Shown here one piece after another: positions 1 to 5,123 of a DNA stretch of 5,390 bases. Source of the stretch: JBEEMU01 sp043778315. Its GTDB lineage: Bacteria; Bacteroidota; Bacteroidia; Chitinophagales; Saprospiraceae. The notes beneath the pieces are model-generated. The model saw nothing but the letters and a program-made list of their open reading frames with translations. It did not search any database and was not told the DNA's origin. The DNA lies in the NCBI GenBank assembly GCA_043778315.1, contig JAYWGJ010000289.1:1-5390 (forward strand), given 5' to 3'. The translations under genes were made by a program, and so were the position numbers. The number at the start of each line of letters is the position of its first letter. The stretch's first letter is position 1.

Positions 1-1
1 A

Positions 2-544
2 ATAAAACCGTTTTTAGGCGACGAGATGGAGGTAATTCACGGCAATAAACACCAAAATCACCGCTTTAATAGCGTCAATCACTTTCAAGACGGCGCGTGC
101 CGCGTACTGATAGCGACGGATATTATCGCTCGCGGTTTGGACGTGAAAGGCGTGACGCACGTCCTTAATTTTGACCTACCCGAAATGGCAGAAAATTACA
201 TTCACCGCATCGGGCGGACAGGACGATTTGACCAAAAAGGTATCGCTATTTCGTTCATCAAACCCGACGAAACGGAGATGCAAACGAACATAGAAACGCT
301 GATGAATACCGCTATTCCGCTCGTGGAAATGCCCGAAACGGTGGCAATTTCGGACGTGCTATTAGACGAAGAAAAACCTCAAATAGTGATGAAATTTGGC
401 ACTAAACCGCCTAAATTAGATACCGAAAACTCGGCTTTTCACGATAAATCGGCAAAAAATAAAAAAGTAAACGTCCGCTACAATCACGAAGCGGCGATGA
501 AAGCAAAGTACAAAAAACAGTATGAAAATAGGGGGAAAAAGTAG
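2..544 (+). CDS. DEAD-box RNA helicase, RhlE-like, C-terminal part (5' end outside window)
   Basis: This is the 3' part of an ATP-dependent RNA helicase of superfamily 2; 180 residues are visible and the reading frame is open to the left edge. An internal ATG at 26 lies in the middle of the helicase core and is not the real start. The visible part is most of the second RecA-like domain: an IHGNK-Q-R stretch at visible residues 12-21, motif V (ATDIIARGLDV, bases 113-145) and motif VI (HRIGRTGR, bases 203-226), whose arginines contact ATP and RNA. A segment with EMPETVAIS follows, then a lysine-rich tail ending NRGKK, as is usual for RhlE-type helicases of Bacteroidota. Such proteins unwind short RNA duplexes in ribosome assembly, RNA decay and cold adaptation; the exact role here is inferred from family only. 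Motifs Q, I and DEAD are outside the window. The gene converges with the DUF721 gene. Confidence 0.95.
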   Translation: MKPFLGDEMEVIHGNKHQNHRFNSVNHFQDGACRVLIATDIIARGLDVKGVTHVLNFDLPEMAENYIHRIGRTGRFDQKGIAISFIKPDETEMQTNIETLMNTAIPLVEMPETVAISDVLLDEEKPQIVMKFGTKPPKLDTENSAFHDKSAKNKKVNVRYNHEAAMKAKYKKQYENRGKK

Positions 545-553
545 ATTTAGTGA

Positions 554-575
554 TGCTGTAAACTTAATTTCAGCA
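554..575 (+). terminator. Weak hairpin after helicase stop codon
   Basis: TGCTG (554-558) pairs with CAGCA (571-575), and an inner AAA/TTT can extend the stem past a one-base bulge. The hairpin starts 9 bases after the stop codon. No T-run follows directly; the next T-rich tract is at 597-620, inside repeat copy A. It could be a 3'-end stabilising hairpin or a weak terminator. Confidence 0.25.
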
Positions 576-587
576 AGTACAAAAGCC

Positions 588-837
588 AACGGGTCATTTT
601 TTCTTTCTTTTTCTTTTTCTTGATAAAAAGAAACAAAAATCAAGACTTATTAGCCTTGTCAGGCTACTCTCCGCGTAAAAAGGGAACACAGCCCAAACTT
701 GCAGCTCCCAAGCCCCCTTTAATTCCCCCATGTGGGGGAGATGGTCGCCGCTTCGAACAGTGCGCTGTTTATCACCTTTTTACGCTCCGTTTTCGCCGAC
801 AATTCTAATAGGTCGGTTGCCCCCCTGAGCTATCGAC
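588..837. repeat. Long structured direct repeat, copy A
   Basis: This is one of two direct copies of a non-coding element; the other is at 1456-1680, 868 bp downstream. Outside indels I count fewer than about ten substitutions between them. The element begins with a pyrimidine tract (TTTTTTCTTTC...). It then carries four short inverted repeats: TCTTGAT/ATCAAGA (618-645), AGCCT/AGGCT with loop TGTC (652-665), AACAG/CTGTT with loop TGCG (756-769), and CCGAC/GTCGG (796-816). It ends at CTATCGAC. Relative to copy B it has a 29-bp C/G-rich insertion at 712-740. No target-site duplication, transposase or coding capacity is visible. I do not recognise the family; it could be a MITE-like dispersed repeat or a structured RNA. 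Confidence 0.85.
712..740. repeat. 29-bp C/G-rich hairpin insertion in repeat copy A
   Basis: Copy B runs directly from CAGCTCCCAA to ATGGTCGC. Copy A has 29 extra bases at this point. The extra segment has C-runs at 713-717 and 725-729 and a palindrome CCCCCA-TG-TGGGGG at 725-738. It resembles the short C-rich/G-rich palindromic repeats common between genes in Bacteroidota; that likeness is from memory and unchecked. It could equally be ancestral and lost from copy B. Confidence 0.6.
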
Positions 838-860
838 TTTATTTTTGGTTTTCGGAAGAT

Positions 861-882
861 AGTAACGCTTAAACCCGCTACT
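861..882 (-). terminator. Weak stem-loop downstream of the DUF721 gene
   Basis: Read on the - strand, AGTAGCG and CGTTACT form a 7-bp stem with one G-U pair and an 8-base loop, starting 36 bases after the DUF721 stop codon. No T-run follows, so it is a poor intrinsic terminator. It may only mark the 3' end of the transcript. Confidence 0.2.
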
Positions 883-917
883 CTAATACAAAATGACTAT
901 TTCGTAATATAAGTTAT

Positions 918-1214
918 CTAACCAATTTCCAATTCCTTCACCAACGTCTCCCCGACGGCGGCATTAAGCTGGGCAATCAAACTCGTGCGCGAAAAAACAA
1001 GGTCTTGACGGAGCGCGGCAGCCGAAATATCGACGCGCAGCACACCGTTTTTTTTGAGCGTGACTTTCTCGGTGTACCGCTCGGCGGTAACGCCCGTCAC
1101 CTCGAGCCACGCCTGCCGCAGCCGAACTTCGTTGTACTTCTGACGCACCTCGCGGGTGTTCAGAAAGTCGTGTAATACGTCTTTGAGTAGCGACTCGTCT
1201 CCGTTGTTTTTCAT
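918..1214 (-). CDS. DUF721 family protein, DciA-like (replicative helicase loading)
   Basis: The protein has 98 residues, the usual length for single-domain DUF721 proteins of Bacteroidota. The family signature is visible: an N-terminal helix (LLKDVLHDFL, 9-18), then R-LRQAWLEVTG with a conserved Trp at 36, a YT-KV strand pair, and VLRVDISAAALRQDLVFSRTSLIAQLN (59-84), with the typical S-ALR-L pattern before the last helix. DUF721 includes DciA, which helps load the replicative helicase DnaB in bacteria without DnaC/DnaI. In Bacteroidota the assignment rests on family membership, so the function is inferred. The start is the only ATG giving the full domain; no Shine-Dalgarno precedes it, as is normal here. 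It is not next to recF or gyrB in this window. It is flanked by two direct repeats and has a long palindrome ending 13 bases upstream of the ATG. Confidence 0.88.
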   Translation of the reverse strand: MKNNGDESLLKDVLHDFLNTREVRQKYNEVRLRQAWLEVTGVTAERYTEKVTLKKNGVLRVDISAAALRQDLVFSRTSLIAQLNAAVGETLVKELEIG

Positions 1215-1227
1215 AGGGAATGAAGAG

Positions 1228-1364
1228 AAAATAAGATACTGAATATTATTACGCAGGATTTTGTGTCAAAACAAGGCAGATTTGAGGCGCGATGCCGTGC
1301 ATCGTAACGAAAATCTAACGCAGTTTTGGCGCGAAAGACAAGTGAGAATACAGTAACTTATTTT
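1228..1364. repeat. 137-bp imperfect palindrome (long hairpin) upstream of the DUF721 gene
   Basis: The arms fold about a centre near 1297. From outside in, the paired blocks are: AAAATAAG with CTTATTTT (1228-1235/1357-1364), TACTG with CAGTA (1237-1241/1351-1355), TTTTGTGTCAAAAC with GTTTTGGCGCGAAA (1259-1272/1323-1336, 14 bp including three G-U pairs), AGATTT with AAATCT (1278-1283/1311-1316), and CGATGC with GCATCG around loop CGT (1290-1304), extended by a G-U pair at 1289/1305. The three wobbles of the 14-bp block and the one at 1289/1305 are G-U only in + strand RNA. No flanking target duplication is evident. It could be a MITE-like element or a structured RNA; I do not recognise it. 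Confidence 0.75.
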
Positions 1365-1374
1365 GGACGCATTC

Positions 1375-1442
1375 CCAAGGTAAAGGTAGGTGTTTTGGGT
1401 GAAATAAAATGAAATTTTTAGTGTAATTTCTTTACCTATTGG
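1375..1442. repeat. Inverted repeat with 44-base loop
   Basis: CCAAGGTAAAG (1375-1385) pairs with CTTTACC-TA-TTGG (1430-1442), giving 11 bp with a two-base bulge. The A/T-rich loop contains GAAAT and ATTTC that compete for pairing. It lies between the large palindrome and repeat copy B. Its role is unknown. Confidence 0.4.
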
Positions 1443-1455
1443 CTAATATTACTCA

Positions 1456-1680
1456 AACGGATCATTTTTTCTTTCTTCTTTCTTTTTCTTGATAAAAAGA
1501 AACAAAAATCAAGACTTATTAGCCTTGTCAGGCTGCTCTTCGCGTAAAAAGGGAACACAGCCCAAACTTGCAGCTCCCAAATGGTCGCGCTTAGAACAGT
1601 GCGCTGTTTATCACCTTTTTACACTCCGTTTTCGCCGACAATTCTAATAGGTCGGTCGCCCCAACCCCTGAGCTATCGAC
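1456..1680. repeat. Long structured direct repeat, copy B
   Basis: This is the second copy of the element at 588-837, in the same orientation. All four short stems of copy A are present unchanged: TCTTGAT/ATCAAGA at 1487-1514, AGCCT/AGGCT in the stretch after it, AACAG/CTGTT at 1595-1608, and CCGAC/GTCGG near 1636-1655. Differences from copy A lie in the pyrimidine tract, linkers and loops, plus the missing 29-bp segment and an additional CCAA-type indel near the right end. Similarity stops at CTATCGAC, after which the two flanks differ. Confidence 0.85.
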
Positions 1681-1740
1681 ATTTTCCTTTTACTTTGTAT
1701 AGTTATTATCTTATTTTTTGCACAATTAGATAATAATACA

Positions 1741-1866
1741 CTTCTGCATATATCCCAAAATATGCGCAAATATACTAATACACTTCTGCATATACCCCAA
1801 ACCGCGCATAAACACTTTTATGCACATCTGCATAAGCGTCAAAATGCTCATTTATAAGCTATTACA
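1741..1866. repeat. Tandem array of three degenerate 42-bp units
   Basis: Three units start at 1741, 1783 and 1825, each beginning C(T/A)TCTGCATA and ending in CA. Units 1 and 2 share the first 12 bases exactly and most of the next ten; unit 3 is more diverged. A weak half-unit ending AATACA precedes the array. GCATA/TATGC motifs recur on both strands (about 1746, 1761, 1788, 1806, 1819, 1830). They form alternative hairpins, such as GCATAAA-CACT-TTTATGC at 1806-1823 and TTATGC-ACATCT-GCATAA at 1818-1835. It lies past the LRR terminator. It is not CRISPR-like, because the units abut and there are no spacers. Confidence 0.65.
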
Positions 1867-1890
1867 TTTTATTGGTATTGTATAAATAAA

Positions 1891-1925
1891 CAAAAACTCG
1901 CGTCTGCACATTGGCAAACACGAGT
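1891..1925 (-). terminator. Intrinsic terminator of the LRR protein gene
   Basis: On the - strand, ACTCGTGTTTGC pairs with GCAGACGCGAGT over all 12 positions (two are G-U) around loop CAATGT, and a run of five T follows (complement of 1892-1896). The wobble pairs work only in - strand RNA, which fits the direction of the LRR gene. The hairpin begins 57 bases past its stop codon. It separates the LRR transcript from the DUF721 gene downstream. Confidence 0.8.
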
Positions 1926-1981
1926 ATTTGTGTGTTATGATGTTAATGACTTTGTTTATGACTTTTTGATTACAAATATGG

Positions 1982-4840
1982 CTATTCCACCACAATCTTT
2001 CCTTTGCTAATCTGCTCGTTATCGATATTGATAGTATAAATATAGCAGCCTGACGGCATATTTTTACGATGCAACAATAAAGTGTTATCATTGAAAGTCT
2101 GCGTAGTTATGGCTTGACCAAACACGTTATATAGTGTAAACGTCTTTACTTTATTATTAATATCCTCATTGGCTATTATTTCCAATAAAGCAGAGTCGTG
2201 CATTGGATTTGGCACGACTTTGACCGTATAGTTGCGGTTAGTGACTACTTCGCTGAGGCTCAAAAACACACTTGCTACGTCCGCCGCAATAGTATGGCGG
2301 TAAGTATTGGTCGCCACAGGCGCATTAACATCAAAATAGATATTTGCTTGATTATCAATGGTCTGACCCGCTACAACATTGCTTTTGGTACGGATTTTAT
2401 AGCGTACAAAACCATGTGATTTGGCTTCATTTGTCGTGCTATCAGGCAGCAAGATATTAATATATAAGAACTCTAATACGCCATTGCCCTTAAGCGAATA
2501 AGTCATCGGGTGACTCGACGCGCCTATTTTGAGCGTCGTTTTATCGAGTGGGTCTGGCAACGCATTTAGTAGCCTAACCACAAAAGCGGTATCGTTGCCC
2601 GTATTCTGAAAACGGATAGTGTATTCTATTTCGGTGTCTTTCGGTATAAAATGCGCGCTCTGCGTTCCTTCAGGGACGGCTGATATGTCGTTCGGGTCAA
2701 AGGACGTGCGTACCTGCGTACATAGCTGATGCTCAAATGCGCTACCCGAATTTAAGGCGTACTGATTCACAAACCCCCAATGTATCGCGTTTGTTGCGCC
2801 ATCGCAACCCCACACCAAAAAGGTCTCCTGCGTATTGTGGGCAGGGTTTCCTGCCGTCTCTGCGGCTATAATGCGATATATTTTGTGCGGGTCAGCCGTG
2901 ATTGTGACCGAGTCACTTCCGCTTGCTGCCAACTGAAACGTGCCGCCGCGCACCATGATATTATCCTCGACTATCCAATACGACTGCGCGACGGTCATCG
3001 GTAGCGTACCCGCGTTCGTCAGCACAAAACGCACCTGATTATTACCTACGCAACGCCCCGTTACCGTTACATCAGAGCCGTCCCAACTTAGCGCAGTGCC
3101 AGTACTACAATATCCATGTGGAAAAATTTCTGCGTGTGTGCAAAGCGTCTGATTTATTACCGCCGTGCAAGCTACTGCGACGTTTAGCGTAAAGCTACCG
3201 CGTTGCAGCGCGCTCACACTCCCTACTGCAAACCGATATACATTATTCCCTTGTGCTGTATAGGCAACACTCGCCGAGGAAAGGGTCAGCTCGGGTGCAA
3301 GCGTAAGTTCCGCATAGCTGCCTTGCGATGCAATCGTTCCTTTATTGTAATAATTCACCACCATCGTAGCGGTACTACACGGACGCATAATAGTTTGCGC
3401 CGCGTGGTCTATCTCCATATCTGTACACGGCACGAGCGCGTTCACCAAAACATTACGCGTCACTTGTTGCCCACTTTGTGTAATAGTAATTGTAGCAGTA
3501 TTAGAGCAAACAGACCAATAGCTATTCGGCGCGGCAACGCTAATAGTATATGTGCCAGTCGGAACTCCTATTTCGTAAAGTCCACTTGTATCACTATTAT
3601 TAATATATATCTCGTTCGTGGCAATATTAGTTGCAGTGACTAATAAGCCACTGAGCTTTACAGTCGATGCAACGCAACCCAACGATTTGAGAACATTACC
3701 AAAAATACGCCCGTCGATAGAGGACAAACAACCTCGGCTATTACTCGGTGCGCAGAGCGGCGCGAACGCACCATTTCCGTTTATTAAACTTATAGGACGA
3801 TTAGCGATACAACCAATATTGGTGTTGTAAATAGTTAAATTACTTAGATTATTAGGTAAAAACGATAAACAGGTTAAGGGATTGGAATCTAGATACAGGG
3901 TTTGTAGCATTGCCAAACTATCCACATCTAAACTAGTAATTTGATTATAGCGACAATCCACCTCTTTCAGTAGATTTAAACCCTGTAAATCGAGACTTGG
4001 CAGAAAATTACCCGCACATTTAAGCGTTTCTAAATTGTGTAAACCTTGCAGGTTTAAGTTGGTTAATCGATTATCAATACAATCTAAATACTTCAAATTA
4101 GTAAGATTATACAAATCTATGTTGGTTAATTGGTTACTCTGCACAATCAAATATTGCAGTGCGCTCGGTAAAGGGGGCAGTACTGTTAAGGAATCTTGGT
4201 AACAATAAAAATAAGTCAAAGAAGCAGGTAAAGGCGGAAAACTCGCAATAGGATTGATACCGCAATTCAAATATAACAAGCCATTGGGTAAGGCAGGGAA
4301 TGTAGTGATATAATTCTTGGTGCAACTTAAATAAAGTAAACTGCTCGGCAGAGGCGGTAAGTGATTAATAAGTGTAGAGTCGCAGACCAAAGACCGTAGG
4401 TTGGGTGGCAACGTTGCGGGCAACGTGCGTATTGGGCTGTAAGAACAGTATAGCCCTTTTAAGGTGCTTGGAAGCGGTGGTAAACTCGTTAAATAAGGAG
4501 AATTGTAACAATATAATTTGAGTAAGCCATTATGTAATACTGGGAGTGAAGTTATAGCAGTTCGATTACAAATTAAAACTTTTAAACTATCAAAATATTG
4601 CACGCCATCTATCGAGGTGAAGTTAGCATTACCCAAAGTTAAAGAATCTTCTTGTACTATTGTGGTACAAGTCGTGTCCATCATGCCCTGCACGTTAAAG
4701 CAACTCGGGTATAATTGTTGCAGAGCGTTTCTAAAATCTGCGTCAGGAATATTGACATATTGCGCGTTCGCCGCAAAAGCGGCGCAAAAAAAGCAGCAAA
4801 GCAATGCCGTAGTACGGAGTTTTGTTAGTACATTTTTCAT
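1982..4840 (-). CDS. Secreted leucine-rich-repeat protein with T9SS type A sorting domain
   Basis: This is a 952-residue exported protein. Residues 1-26 are a signal peptide (basic MKNVLTKLR, hydrophobic core, cleavage likely after ANA). Residues about 80-235 are short LPxLPxxLxxLxC-type leucine-rich repeats of 20-21 residues; 236-345 change to an internalin/BspA-like LxxLxCxxNxLTxLxL type. About 375-470 look like a carboxypeptidase-regulatory or SdrD-B-like beta-sandwich (DTSGLYEIGVPTGTYTISV). About 473-575 look like an Ig/DUF11-like domain. 712-850 (SFDPNDISAVPEG ... FQNTGNDTA ... ANIYFDVNAPV) match the conserved region I know as DUF7619 in T9SS cargo. 869-952 form the Por secretion tail: VVPNP, LYNVFGQ, MPSGCYIYTI, KGKIVVE. 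The likely fate is export through SecYEG, then the type IX system, to the cell surface or medium. The ligand is unknown; adhesion or glycan/protein binding is inferred from the LRRs. No catalytic domain is seen. Confidence 0.93.
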   Translation of the reverse strand: MKNVLTKLRTTALLCCFFCAAFAANAQYVNIPDADFRNALQQLYPSCFNVQGMMDTTCTTIVQEDSLTLGNANFTSIDGVQYFDSLKVLICNRTAITSLPVLHNGLLKLYCYNSPYLTSLPPLPSTLKGLYCSYSPIRTLPATLPPNLRSLVCDSTLINHLPPLPSSLLYLSCTKNYITTFPALPNGLLYLNCGINPIASFPPLPASLTYFYCYQDSLTVLPPLPSALQYLIVQSNQLTNIDLYNLTNLKYLDCIDNRLTNLNLQGLHNLETLKCAGNFLPSLDLQGLNLLKEVDCRYNQITSLDVDSLAMLQTLYLDSNPLTCLSFLPNNLSNLTIYNTNIGCIANRPISLINGNGAFAPLCAPSNSRGCLSSIDGRIFGNVLKSLGCVASTVKLSGLLVTATNIATNEIYINNSDTSGLYEIGVPTGTYTISVAAPNSYWSVCSNTATITITQSGQQVTRNVLVNALVPCTDMEIDHAAQTIMRPCSTATMVVNYYNKGTIASQGSYAELTLAPELTLSSASVAYTAQGNNVYRFAVGSVSALQRGSFTLNVAVACTAVINQTLCTHAEIFPHGYCSTGTALSWDGSDVTVTGRCVGNNQVRFVLTNAGTLPMTVAQSYWIVEDNIMVRGGTFQLAASGSDSVTITADPHKIYRIIAAETAGNPAHNTQETFLVWGCDGATNAIHWGFVNQYALNSGSAFEHQLCTQVRTSFDPNDISAVPEGTQSAHFIPKDTEIEYTIRFQNTGNDTAFVVRLLNALPDPLDKTTLKIGASSHPMTYSLKGNGVLEFLYINILLPDSTTNEAKSHGFVRYKIRTKSNVVAGQTIDNQANIYFDVNAPVATNTYRHTIAADVASVFLSLSEVVTNRNYTVKVVPNPMHDSALLEIIANEDINNKVKTFTLYNVFGQAITTQTFNDNTLLLHRKNMPSGCYIYTINIDNEQISKGKIVVE
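1985..2236 (-). other. T9SS type A sorting domain (C-terminal)
   Basis: Residues 869-952 of the LRR protein begin YTVKVVPNPM and continue with strands around LYNVFGQA and MPSGCYIYTI, ending KGKIVVE. This is the usual 80-residue beta-sandwich at the end of type IX cargo. It directs passage across the outer membrane, is normally cleaved by PorU, and is replaced by surface attachment. The secretion machinery is not in this window. Confidence 0.88.
3806..4579 (-). repeat. Leucine-rich repeat array of two classes with a cysteine ladder
   Basis: About thirteen repeats lie between residues 88 and 345. The first class, to about residue 235, has the proline-rich spacer LPPLPSxL seen in YopM/IpaH-like LRRs. 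The second, residues 236-345, has NLxxLxCxxNxLTxL spacing. A cysteine occupies the same position in ten of thirteen units (91, 111, 132, 153, 173, 193, 213, 254, 275, 296), while 233, 317 and 337 carry Val, Leu and Ile. This column faces the hydrophobic core in known LRR folds, so the cysteines are probably core residues rather than disulfides. Confidence 0.8.
4763..4840 (-). other. Signal peptide of the LRR protein
   Basis: Residues 1-26 have a basic start (K2, K7, R9), a hydrophobic core rich in Leu, Phe, Ala and Cys, and A-N-A before Gln27, a typical signal peptidase I site. Cysteines lie within the core (15, 16, 19). A lipobox is not clear, because none sits in an L-x-x-C setting followed by the usual acidic linker. 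The ATG at 4840 is kept because it starts this peptide directly. Confidence 0.85.
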
Positions 4841-4901
4841 GGTATTATTATTGAGATTGTTTAGAAATATGATTTGTTATCATTTGTTATTTTTGATGAT
4901 A

Positions 4902-4933
4902 CAAAGGTGCGCCGTTTGCAGCAAAACCGCAAA
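4902..4933 (-). promoter_or_regulatory. Candidate Bacteroidota promoter of the LRR gene
   Basis: On the - strand, TTTG (complement of 4930-4933) lies 20 bases before CACCTTTG (complement of 4902-4909). The known consensus is TTTG at -33 and TAnnTTTG at -7, with about 19-21 bases between. One base of the -7 element departs (C for the first T). The transcript would start near 4895, giving a leader of about 55 bases that is A-rich and lacks a Shine-Dalgarno sequence. A second TTTG at 4922-4925 has poor spacing. Confidence 0.5.
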
Positions 4934-5040
4934 ACGCCCTTTTTGCCATTGTATTTCACATTTTGAAACAGAATCTATATTTTATTAGGTTTATTGGTAT
5001 AAAAAACGTAGTTTTGTATTTTTAAAATAAGCTAAAAAAG

Positions 5041-5076
5041 ATGAAAATAAATGAAAATAGGTGAAAATAAATAAAA
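5041..5076. repeat. Short 10-bp tandem A-tract repeat
   Basis: The unit ATGAAAATAA recurs with exact 10-bp spacing at 5041, 5051 (last base G) and 5061 (first base G), with a degenerate fourth unit at 5071. A-tracts spaced by one helical turn usually bend DNA. The run lies between the toxin terminator and the LRR promoter, so it could be an upstream AT-rich element, or chance in AT-rich DNA. Confidence 0.5.
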
Positions 5077-5108
5077 ACGCGGCTAAATTCGTCGGAATTT
5101 AGCCGCGT
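5072..5108 (-). terminator. Strong intrinsic terminator after the toxin gene
   Basis: A perfect 14-bp inverted repeat (5077-5090 with 5095-5108; outer bases ACGCGGC, 4-base loop) is followed on the - strand by TTTTT (complement of 5073-5077), then more T-rich sequence. It begins 15 bases past the toxin stop codon. It closes the toxin transcript and insulates the LRR gene from it. Confidence 0.9.
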
Positions 5109-5123
5109 GGGAAGCGGGGAAAG

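Larger units (their letters stand above)
545..917. other. Intergenic region between convergent helicase and DUF721 genes
   Basis: I see no convincing gene in these 373 bases. They hold a weak hairpin just after the helicase stop, copy A of the long structured repeat, and a weak stem-loop near the end of the DUF721 gene. A 62-codon open frame (620-808, +) lies wholly within the repeat. It is judged non-coding, because its start is in the T-rich end of the repeat and copy B lacks the 29 bp that supply its proline-rich middle. Confidence 0.7.
1215..1981. other. 767-bp non-coding block rich in repeats and palindromes
   Basis: No gene is supported here on either strand. From left to right it holds a 137-bp imperfect palindrome, a smaller inverted repeat, copy B of the long structured repeat, a 42-bp tandem array and the terminator of the LRR gene. 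The space between the terminator and the LRR stop codon (1926-1981) holds only a short direct repeat of ATGACTTT and an ATTTG/CAAAT pair. I found no tRNA-like or known ncRNA-like segment by eye. Confidence 0.75.

Noticed and set aside
416..643. 75-codon open frame on the - strand
   Set aside because: It is antisense to the helicase 3' end and the pyrimidine tract, which explains its Phe/Lys-rich composition.
620..808. 62-codon open frame on the + strand within repeat copy A
   Set aside because: It is made entirely of the repeat; copy B lacks the 29 bp encoding its proline-rich part and so breaks the frame. No family resemblance and no recognised start signal.
1235..1275. Promoter for the DUF721 gene (TTTG with TAATATTC about 18 bases on, - strand)
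   Set aside because: The -7 element fits the consensus at only four of six defined positions and lies in a palindrome arm, so the match is not better than chance.
588..1680. Composite transposon with the two long repeats as insertion sequences
   Set aside because: The repeats have no transposase, no clear terminal inverted repeats and no target duplications.
1741..1866. CRISPR array
   Set aside because: Units are contiguous and degenerate, with no unique spacers and no cas genes nearby.
1852..2091. 79-codon open frame on the - strand over the end of the LRR gene
   Set aside because: It overlaps the well-supported sorting domain in another frame and runs through the terminator; no recognisable protein features.
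2198..3830. Several + strand open frames (2198-2419, 2780-3004, 3203-3643, 3618-3830)
   Set aside because: All are antisense shadows of the LRR gene, rich in Cys, Arg and His as expected for complements of its codons, with no domain signal.
4134..4325. 63-codon open frame on the - strand
   Set aside because: It is an alternative frame inside the leucine-rich repeats of the large gene.
4518..4988. 156-codon open frame on the + strand across the LRR start and promoter
   Set aside because: Most of it is antisense to the signal peptide and first repeats; the rest crosses the promoter region. Composition is Cys/Phe-rich and shows no family.
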